From the NCBI GenBank assembly GCA_016783865.1, contig JADHVS010000243.1:1-6429 (forward strand): DNA of 6,429 bases. The letters run 5' to 3'. The translations under genes and the position numbers were made by a program. Positions 1 to 5,437 of this stretch are shown here, piece after piece. The notes beneath the pieces were generated by a model that ran no database searches, was not told the DNA's origin, and saw only the letters and a list, made by a program, of their open reading frames with translations. The stretch's first letter is position 1. Each line of letters begins with the position of its first letter. The stretch is from Bacteroidales bacterium. Lineage in GTDB: Bacteria; Bacteroidota; Bacteroidia; Bacteroidales; SM23-62.

Positions 1-160
1 GAATTCCCGGTTATAACTTCAGTTTTTTTACTGTATTATTTTTAACAAGGGTTTATAACGGTACCATCAAATGGAACATTTCGATACCACTGTTGAATCC
101 ATCGTATACCCGGGATCATGGCCTGTTATATTAATTAGCCTGCAAGAAAACTAGATATTA
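1..160. other. Left-edge stretch with no supportable gene
   Basis: This A/T-rich stretch has no convincing coding sequence. One plus-strand frame is open from the window edge to a stop at 132-134 (about 43 codons), and a 25-codon minus-strand reading frame starts at 119. Neither has a recognisable motif or a plausible family. The upstream gene may end left of the window. No promoter box or strong hairpin is visible here. Confidence 0.5.
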
Positions 161-239
161 CGTCATTCCGTCCGCTGGCCAGCGGATCGGGATCTCCAAC
201 TTATTGAGAATGAGATTCTGAAATAAATTCAGAATGACG
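161..239. repeat. Double-hairpin palindromic intergenic repeat, copy A
   Basis: The ends are complementary (CGTCATT at 161-167, AATGACG at 233-239). Two hairpins lie between them. The right one pairs ATTCTGAA (215-222) with TTCAGAAT (228-235) around a 5-nt loop. The left one pairs ATTCCG with CGGGAT around a perfect 16-bp palindrome, TCCGCTGGCCAGCGGA (171-186). A GGATCTC motif follows the left hairpin. A second copy lies at 1025-1093 with the same architecture and a similar right end (22 of 27 positions by eye). Short interspersed palindromes of this form are common between genes in Bacteroidetes. This copy sits downstream of the DUF1080 gene and could fold in its 3' RNA. Mobility by a RAYT-type transposase is a guess; none is encoded here. 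Confidence 0.75.
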
Positions 240-247
240 AGGCTTTT

Positions 248-268
248 CAAAAAAAGAGCGTTTTTTTG
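248..268 (-). terminator. Possible weak terminator after the DUF1080 gene
   Basis: A perfect 8-bp inverted repeat, C-A7 (248-255) and T7-G (261-268) around the loop GAGCG, starts 6 bp beyond the minus-strand stop codon. On the minus strand the RNA would be an A7/U7 stem whose own 3' arm is the U-tract. It has only one G-C pair, so it would be weak as an intrinsic terminator. It is symmetric and could act on either strand. The repeat hairpins at 161-239 just beyond it may add to or replace its effect. Confidence 0.35.
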
Positions 269-274
269 CAGATA

Positions 275-970
275 TTAATTATACGAAACCAGGTAAACGT
301 TCCTGAATTCAACGGGACCTCCTTCGCTTTGCAGGCCAATATGTCCCTTGGGGGGATCCGGAAATGTACAACTGTTCTGGAGCACACCATTTACATACAC
401 CATAATGGAATCATTCCTGTTGATGATATCATATGCATTCCATTCACCAGGTGTCACTTCATTACTTTCCTCAATTTTCAGGATGACACGATTCTCCTTA
501 TCGGTCCTTTCTGCGGCATCCGATCCACCAAGGAATACAAAATCACCTGCATTGCCTGCCATAAGCTGACATTCTATGGTGGCAGGCCATTTCTGGTCAG
601 GACCAGTAATGTTCAGAAATACTCCACTGTTTGACTCCTCTCCGGGCCATCTCCACTCGAGATGCAGTTTATAGTCCTCGTACTCTGCTTTGGTTTTCAT
701 ATAGCCGAAAGGCTCCCCTTCAATGTTGATGACATCATCCTGTACATAATATATAATGGATGGATCCACCGTGGAATCGACGAGATAAAAGCTCCAGTCC
801 GAAAGGTCCCGGCCATTGAACAGTTCTATCTTTTTCGAATTTTCGGCAACTGGTGCGCCTTCTTTGTCCAGAGGATTCAATACATAATAAAGTATGATAA
901 GCAGGATGACCGCAATGATGATCAGGTAGAACAGATTAAAACCTGGTTTTTTTTCGACGTTTCTTCTCAT
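275..970 (-). CDS. Membrane-anchored DUF1080 / 3-keto-disaccharide hydrolase-like protein
   Basis: A 231-residue protein. The basic N-terminus (RRN..KK) precedes one hydrophobic segment at about residues 12-31. There is no lipobox cysteine and no clear cleavage site, so it is predicted to be a signal-anchored protein facing the periplasm. Residues 48-229 form a DUF1080 domain (PF06439, concanavalin A-like beta-sandwich). Its hallmarks are LFNGRDLSDW (50-59), LEWRW (104-108), NSGVFL (114-119), ECQLMAGNAGDF (133-144), GEWN (175-178) and GLQSEGGPVEFRN (212-224). Members of this family act on or bind carbohydrates, and Pfam names the domain 3-keto-disaccharide hydrolase; the substrate here is unknown. 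The domain is complete. The start is the only early ATG that includes the whole anchor; no Shine-Dalgarno is seen, and the leader is A/T-rich. Upstream, at 54 bp, lies repeat copy B, so the promoter must lie in or beside that repeat; a near-match to the -7 box (TTATTTTG, minus strand, 1013-1020) is weak evidence. The gene is probably transcribed separately from the peptidase gene upstream, but read-through across the 156-bp gap cannot be excluded. Confidence 0.87.
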   Translation of the reverse strand: MRRNVEKKPGFNLFYLIIIAVILLIILYYVLNPLDKEGAPVAENSKKIELFNGRDLSDWSFYLVDSTVDPSIIYYVQDDVINIEGEPFGYMKTKAEYEDYKLHLEWRWPGEESNSGVFLNITGPDQKWPATIECQLMAGNAGDFVFLGGSDAAERTDKENRVILKIEESNEVTPGEWNAYDIINRNDSIMVYVNGVLQNSCTFPDPPKGHIGLQSEGGPVEFRNVYLVSYN

Positions 971-1024
971 TGTTTTTATATAAATTGGGAGATTGTTTTA
1001 AAAGTCTGCTTTCAAAATAAAATA

Positions 1025-1093
1025 GTCATCCTGAATTTATTTCAGGATCTCAATATCAGCTAGTTATAGATCCTGAAACAAGTTCAGGATGAC
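1025..1093. repeat. Double-hairpin palindromic intergenic repeat, copy B
   Basis: The ends form a perfect 11-bp inverted repeat (GTCATCCTGAA at 1025-1035, TTCAGGATGAC at 1083-1093). Each end also folds locally: ATCCTGAA (1028-1035) with TTCAGGAT (1041-1048), and ATCCTGAA (1070-1077) with TTCAGGAT (1083-1090). It shares termini, the GGATCTC motif and two-hairpin layout with copy A. In the right hairpin the third pair is T-A in copy A and C-G in copy B, a compensatory change that supports a selected fold. It starts 33 bp past the peptidase stop codon, so it may act as a 3' hairpin or terminator for that minus-strand transcript. There is no strong U-tract. Confidence 0.8.
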
Positions 1094-1126
1094 AAATGCT
1101 TTACTTTTAAGTCAGCTTTTATATTT

Positions 1127-3757
1127 CTAAAGTTTTTCCAGTAAAATCGCATTAAATAATAATTTATAAGAAACATGGGTGGATGCCCTGAACTGCGGAT
1201 CAAATGCAAAGAAAACAAACTGTGCTTTGTCCTTTTTCATCCAGATCATCAGCGATTTATTTGCCAGCAGCTCCTCTTTTTCAATATATCCGCTTCTAAG
1301 GATCTCCTTTTCAGGTGTTACGCCAAGTACCCGCCTGTCCATATCGAAATTGGGAACGGAGGTCCTGAACACCGGACTGCCCCTGTAGAATACACCGATC
1401 TCTTTCTCCAGTCCAAGCGTAACCGGGTGATCTCTTGTAATATTCATTTTTACCAGTGATCCCGGAATATACAGTCCCTGTTTGCTCAACTGTTCCGAGA
1501 CATCAGAGAAAGGCAGCTGAAATTCTTCCTTGTTATCCTCTTCACCAATTGACAATACTCCTTCAAATAACCCGGTTGAACTGCCCCAGGCAATGACATG
1601 TCCCCCATTCCCGATAAAATCCATCAGGTTCTTCATTCCTTTCTTGCCAATACCTTTTGTGAATTCCGGAGGATAGCTGGTTATGGAATAGTCTCCCTCT
1701 GATCCACGCTTACCCTCCATAAGAATCGACTTTGATGAACCGGGGAAAATAACCACATCAAAGTCTTCGGAGAATTGGGTCTTTTCGAAGTCACCCGGCT
1801 TTACTACCTTAAATGGTACCTGGTAGGAATCGAATACATAACGGGTCCATCCTGCGTCCATATCATGGAAATTGGTTTCGATGAGTGCAATCCGGGGCAT
1901 TTTAACGGGACTGCTCTTAAACTCAACTTTACTTTCCAGACCAACAGGATCAACTGATAATGAGGTGATAAGCTTGTTTATTTTGCTTTCTGTTTTGCTA
2001 TTCACTTCCGCAACAAAGCTTCCCTTCCCGAATGTGGCACTACCCTGCTCCAGATCACCGGTTAAACGCATAACAGGAACACCTTCCTTAATCAGCCTGA
2101 AGGCTGCAAGGAAGCTCTCGTTTTGCTCCACCGGGAAAAGAACCCATCCCTCACCAAATGATAGCTTCCTGTTCAGGTTAAAAGATTCTTTAATCTTTAC
2201 AAGTGCTTCTTCAAGGTCTTCCGAACGCACCTGTATCTCATCGGCTTTTACGCCAAAATGCAGCGGTAACGACCAGGAAGCGATGTCGTAGGGCTTAATT
2301 ATCTCGCCCCCCGGTGTATAGTGCCTGACCGGGTACTCCTGGTCTTCCATTACCTCCTTGATAAACGGGCGGAATGGCTGGGACAGCGGGACAACGATCG
2401 AATTAGCCGCATACAAATGATCTTTTATTGTTATGTCCTTCGTCAGTTGATAAACAGATACGCCATGTTCCTTCAGCAGGTTAACCAGCTTTACCAATTC
2501 TCCGGGATCATGCTGTTTGGCCGGCATAATATAGTAGTAGGGAGCCTGGGTCTTTCCCCTTTCCACCTCATCTTTGCATACCTGATTCCTGAATTTTAAT
2601 ATGTCTTCCCTGTGCAATGAAGATGTTTTAACGATCGACATCAGGGATACAATCTCATACCTGACGAGGTCAGACAGGCGCCACCATCCTCCTTCCCAGG
2701 GCAGTGTCATGTTGATACTCTTTTTGTATTCCGCTAAACCCTTCCCGTAAACACCCAACTCATTGGGCTCGACAAAAACGGGTGTGGCTACATTGGCGCT
2801 GGCTCCTTCTGTAAGCATACCGATGACATTCTTCCACAGGCAGGTTTCTGTCGATCCCGGCCAGTAATCATCGAAGAGATAGTGCTGGGTAACCCCGGCA
2901 CACCCTTCCCGTGTCATATCCCTGGCCATATTTGATCCGAATACTCCGGTCCAGTTCCAGACCTCTGCGGGTACATTTTCTGCAATCGGATCATGATTGG
3001 GAGGCACAAAATAACGCACACCGGTAGATCCCATCTGGTGTTTTTCCACCATTACCTGGGGAAACCAGTCGAGGTTGTATATACTGGCAATGGCCCGTGT
3101 ATCTTCCTGGGTCAGGGTTACAAAATCCCTGTTATTATCGTGTCCCACATACTTATGGTAAACACCCGGCATGGAAGAACCTTCATATTTGGTTCCCTTG
3201 TATTTAAGGTAATGGTTCACAACCATATCCATACCATCCGGATTATGACAGGGTACAATCATAAGAACAACATCATCCAGCCATTTAAGCTTAAGGGAAT
3301 CTTGGGTTGTAGCGAGATCATATGCAATCAGGGGAACAGATTGAGATGGACCAACCTCAGTAGAGTGCATCGACATGGTAGATAACAAAAACACTTTGCC
3401 CTGTCTGACCAGTTCAGCTTTCTCTTTCTCAGAAAGATTTGGATCGAGTGCCAGCTTTTCATTAATTTCCTTGAGTTTAGGCAGGTTGTATATGTTTTCC
3501 TTACGTGAGATAAAGGCAATATACATCGATCGGCCCTCTGGCGAATTCCCGATTTCTTTCAAATAAACCCTGGAAGATTCTTTATCCACCACCTTCAGGT
3601 AATCGATCAGTTGTTGGTAAGTAAACAGGTTCCTGTCAGATCCCGGTTCAAAACCAAAGAATTCTTTTGGTGTCTTGAGCTGGGCAGTTACCGGAATCAT
3701 TATCGAAAGCGCCAAAACGATTAACAGGCCGGTTGCCAAGCTTGTGCGAAATTTCAT
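1127..3757 (-). CDS. Secreted M14-family zinc carboxypeptidase-like protein with C-terminal amidotransferase-like domain
   Basis: An 876-residue protein with a Sec signal peptide (residues 1-25, likely cut after VTA before Q26), so it acts in the periplasm or outside the cell. Residues about 45-350 form an M14 metallocarboxypeptidase domain. The zinc ligands are H131 and E134 (HSTE) and probably H240 (VEKHQMG). NPDG (172-175) and NNR (208-210) match the substrate-carboxylate binding region, and E317 (MLTEGAS) fits the catalytic glutamate. All key residues appear present, so it is probably active and removes C-terminal residues from peptides; the specificity is unknown. Residues about 400-600 are a linker region I cannot assign. 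Residues about 620-735 look like a class I glutamine amidotransferase fold (FDVVIFPG, 666-672; GNGGHVIAWGSS, 716-727), but there is no cysteine at the expected nucleophile position, so it is likely non-catalytic. Long Bacteroidetes M14 proteins often have this layout. The ATG at 3757 begins directly with the signal peptide. No Shine-Dalgarno is seen. It is divergent from the sugar porter gene. Confidence 0.9.
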   Translation of the reverse strand: MKFRTSLATGLLIVLALSIMIPVTAQLKTPKEFFGFEPGSDRNLFTYQQLIDYLKVVDKESSRVYLKEIGNSPEGRSMYIAFISRKENIYNLPKLKEINEKLALDPNLSEKEKAELVRQGKVFLLSTMSMHSTEVGPSQSVPLIAYDLATTQDSLKLKWLDDVVLMIVPCHNPDGMDMVVNHYLKYKGTKYEGSSMPGVYHKYVGHDNNRDFVTLTQEDTRAIASIYNLDWFPQVMVEKHQMGSTGVRYFVPPNHDPIAENVPAEVWNWTGVFGSNMARDMTREGCAGVTQHYLFDDYWPGSTETCLWKNVIGMLTEGASANVATPVFVEPNELGVYGKGLAEYKKSINMTLPWEGGWWRLSDLVRYEIVSLMSIVKTSSLHREDILKFRNQVCKDEVERGKTQAPYYYIMPAKQHDPGELVKLVNLLKEHGVSVYQLTKDITIKDHLYAANSIVVPLSQPFRPFIKEVMEDQEYPVRHYTPGGEIIKPYDIASWSLPLHFGVKADEIQVRSEDLEEALVKIKESFNLNRKLSFGEGWVLFPVEQNESFLAAFRLIKEGVPVMRLTGDLEQGSATFGKGSFVAEVNSKTESKINKLITSLSVDPVGLESKVEFKSSPVKMPRIALIETNFHDMDAGWTRYVFDSYQVPFKVVKPGDFEKTQFSEDFDVVIFPGSSKSILMEGKRGSEGDYSITSYPPEFTKGIGKKGMKNLMDFIGNGGHVIAWGSSTGLFEGVLSIGEEDNKEEFQLPFSDVSEQLSKQGLYIPGSLVKMNITRDHPVTLGLEKEIGVFYRGSPVFRTSVPNFDMDRRVLGVTPEKEILRSGYIEKEELLANKSLMIWMKKDKAQFVFFAFDPQFRASTHVSYKLLFNAILLEKL

Positions 3758-3923
3758 GATTTTATGTTTATAATAACAGGATTTAAAAGAGATGGAAAAT
3801 TAGAACATTTTTTTGAATTCGTAAAGATGATTCAAAATAATCCTTTTTTGAGTATCATGCCCACAGATTATTTGGAATTAATATAAAAAGATTTGTTTGG
3901 AGCAAATTCTAATCCACAAATAT

Positions 3924-3931
3924 TACATTTG
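3924..3931 (+). promoter_or_regulatory. Candidate -7 promoter box for the sugar porter gene
   Basis: TACATTTG matches the Bacteroidetes sigma-ABfr -7 consensus TAnnTTTG exactly, 57 bp before the ATG. A TTTG lies at 3896-3899 as a possible -33 element, but its 24-bp gap is a little longer than usual. Transcription would begin near 3937-3940, giving a leader of about 50 nt that starts at or just before the inverted repeat. No equally good match was seen for the opposite-strand peptidase gene; TAATTTTC on the minus strand is the nearest. Confidence 0.5.
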
Positions 3932-3937
3932 AAGATT

Positions 3938-3967
3938 GTAATTGAGGATAGGTTTACCCTCAATTAC
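3938..3967 (+). promoter_or_regulatory. Perfect 10-bp inverted repeat in the porter leader (operator or 5' UTR hairpin)
   Basis: GTAATTGAGG (3938-3947) and CCTCAATTAC (3958-3967) are exact reverse complements around a 10-nt spacer. The repeat lies just after the candidate -7 box and ends 21 bp before the porter ATG. This position suits an operator for a dimeric repressor or an RNA hairpin in the leader. A second, competing pairing exists: TAGGTT (3949-3954) with AACCTA (3970-3975). No regulator gene is in the window. The stem has no following U-tract, so it is not an intrinsic terminator. Confidence 0.5.
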
Positions 3968-3988
3968 TTAACCTAAACACCATTACAA

Positions 3989-5380
3989 ATGATTGCAACT
4001 ACTAAAAGCAGAAAGACTCTGGTCATTGTTATAGCCGCCATTGCTGCTACTGGTGGCTTATTATTCGGATTTGATACCGGTGTAATTTCCGGTGCCAAAC
4101 CTTTTTTCAGAGAGTATTGGGATCTTGGTCATAAACAGATAGAATGGATCACTACTGCCGGGTTGATCGGAGCCATATTTGGTGCCGCTTTCAGTGGCCG
4201 GATCACCGATATCCTGGGAAGAAGAAAAGTAATCCTGGCAGCGGCTGTAATTTTCGCCATCGGGGCCTTATGGACCGGATTGTCAAGCTCTCCTCAGAGC
4301 TTGTTCGCAGGTCGCTTATTCCTTGGAATAGCAATCGGCATTTCATCCTATGCAGTTCCCATGTACATTGCGGAGATTGCACCCACAAAGCACCGGGGGG
4401 CACTGGTTTCCTCCTTCCAGTTACTTATCACTGTGGGGATATTTGTTTCGTACCTCAGCGACCGTGGATTTGCCAATGAAGCCAACCTCGAATCCTGGCG
4501 GCCCATGTTTATTGTAGGTGTTATTCCGGCAGGTATCTTGTTGATTGGAATGCTTTTCCTTCCTGAAACTCCAAGATTTCTGATTGGCAAAGGAAAGGAG
4601 AAGAAAGGAAGGGAGATACTTGAAAGGCTCGAGGAACCTGAGCTGATCGAATCCACTATTAGTGAGATGAAGCAGGAGATCAAACTGGCTGAGGAGAGCG
4701 GAAAATCATGGAAGGAGATTTTTTCACCATGGCTCAGAACGGCTTTGTTTATCGGGATAGGAATCATGTTTATTCAGCAGTTTGTGGGAATAAATACGGT
4801 GATCTATTACTGTCCCGAGATATTTGAAAATGCAGGTTTTGAGAGCAAGGTGGCACAGATAAGCGCTTCTGTCAGCGTGGGTGTGGTTAATGTGCTTTTC
4901 ACCATAGTATCCATGACGATCATCGACAGGATCGGAAGACGCAAACTTTATTTCATCGGCCTTTCAGGTATAGTATTTTCACTTGTTGCCCTGGCTGTGA
5001 GTTTTGCATTGAGAGATACTATCGGCGAAAGCGTAAAGTGGTTTGCCGTTGGATTTGTATTGCTTTATATTATGTTCTTCGCTATCAGTCTCGGACCTCT
5101 CGGATGGCTGATCATTTCCGAGATATACCCATTGAAAGTCAGGGGAATCGGAATGAGTATCGGGGCCCTTTCCAACTGGCTGTTTAATGCAATTGTTACT
5201 TTTACCTTTCTTACCCTGATTGATGTCCTCTCACCTTCCGGAGCCTTCCTGTTATATGCCGGAGTTGGCGTAATAGGTTTGGTCTGGGGTTATTATTTTA
5301 TACCGGAAACCAAAGGGATTACACTGGAAGCCATTGAGAAGCACTGGCGCGACAGGAAGAAGCCGAGAGAGCTGCAATAA
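3989..5380 (+). CDS. MFS sugar porter, probable sugar:H+ symporter (XylE/GalP/AraE type)
   Basis: A 463-residue inner-membrane protein of normal length for the family, with 12 predicted membrane helices split by a cytoplasmic loop at about 195-248. Family signatures are present: GFDTGVISG (27-35), DILGRRK (74-80), PMYIAEIAPTKHRG (124-137), PETPRF (192-197), QQFVGIN (263-269), DRIGRRK (313-319), SEIYPLKVRG (377-386) and PETKG (439-443). By alignment with E. coli XylE by eye, D29 and R109 correspond to its D27 and R133, the proton-coupling pair; facilitative GLUT proteins lack that aspartate. Q144, Q263, Q264, N269 and W373 match sugar contacts. At the XylE Q415 position this protein has N396, followed by W397. 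The exact sugar cannot be told. The ATG at 3989 gives a short cytoplasmic N-terminus before helix 1. No Shine-Dalgarno is seen. It is followed 21 bp downstream by a strong terminator, so it is likely monocistronic. Confidence 0.93.
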   Translation: MIATTKSRKTLVIVIAAIAATGGLLFGFDTGVISGAKPFFREYWDLGHKQIEWITTAGLIGAIFGAAFSGRITDILGRRKVILAAAVIFAIGALWTGLSSSPQSLFAGRLFLGIAIGISSYAVPMYIAEIAPTKHRGALVSSFQLLITVGIFVSYLSDRGFANEANLESWRPMFIVGVIPAGILLIGMLFLPETPRFLIGKGKEKKGREILERLEEPELIESTISEMKQEIKLAEESGKSWKEIFSPWLRTALFIGIGIMFIQQFVGINTVIYYCPEIFENAGFESKVAQISASVSVGVVNVLFTIVSMTIIDRIGRRKLYFIGLSGIVFSLVALAVSFALRDTIGESVKWFAVGFVLLYIMFFAISLGPLGWLIISEIYPLKVRGIGMSIGALSNWLFNAIVTFTFLTLIDVLSPSGAFLLYAGVGVIGLVWGYYFIPETKGITLEAIEKHWRDRKKPRELQ

Positions 5381-5401
5381 AAATTATTTCAATAATATAT
5401 T

Positions 5402-5436
5402 AAGGTTCGCTAATTTTGATTGGCGAACCTTTTTTT
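5402..5436 (+). terminator. Rho-independent terminator of the sugar porter gene
   Basis: AAGGTTCGC (5402-5410) pairs perfectly with GCGAACCTT (5423-5431). The stem can be extended inward by a U-G and two A-U pairs, and a run of seven T residues spans 5430-5436. It starts 21 bp past the porter stop codon. The next gene's ATG begins 2 bp after the T-run, so the terminator occupies that gene's immediate 5' flank. Confidence 0.88.
5411..5418 (+). promoter_or_regulatory. Candidate -7 box inside the terminator loop
   Basis: TAATTTTG matches TAnnTTTG exactly and lies in the loop and inner stem of the terminator. A TTTC at 5387-5390 sits 20 bp upstream, one base off the TTTG -33 element. Transcription from here would start near 5424, lack the left arm of the hairpin, and so escape termination. 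It would give a leader of only about 14 nt before the ATG at 5438. The box could be a chance match in an A/T-rich loop. Confidence 0.35.
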
Positions 5437-5437
5437 C

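Noticed and set aside
1..6. Window begins exactly at an EcoRI site (GAATTC), suggesting a cloning boundary
   Set aside because: Other GAATTC sites occur inside the window (for example near 305 and 3542), so this is likely coincidence or at most a partial digest.
42..119. 25-codon minus-strand reading frame with an ATG
   Set aside because: No Shine-Dalgarno, promoter or known motif; such short frames occur by chance.
3..134. Plus-strand frame open from the left edge, about 43 codons
   Set aside because: Too short, A/T-rich and without any recognisable motif; cannot be told from chance.
266..1063. Plus-strand reading frames at 266-634, 348-569 and 662-1063
   Set aside because: They are antisense shadows of the DUF1080 gene, whose minus-strand product has clear family motifs throughout.
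161..1093. The DUF1080 gene as cargo of a composite transposon bounded by the two repeats
   Set aside because: The repeats differ in sequence and length, no transposase or target-site duplication is visible, and such repeats are common between genes.
1175..3566. Many reading frames of 60-139 codons overlapping the peptidase gene, mostly on the plus strand
   Set aside because: All lie inside the M14 gene, which is continuous and has intact motifs; none shows a protein family pattern.
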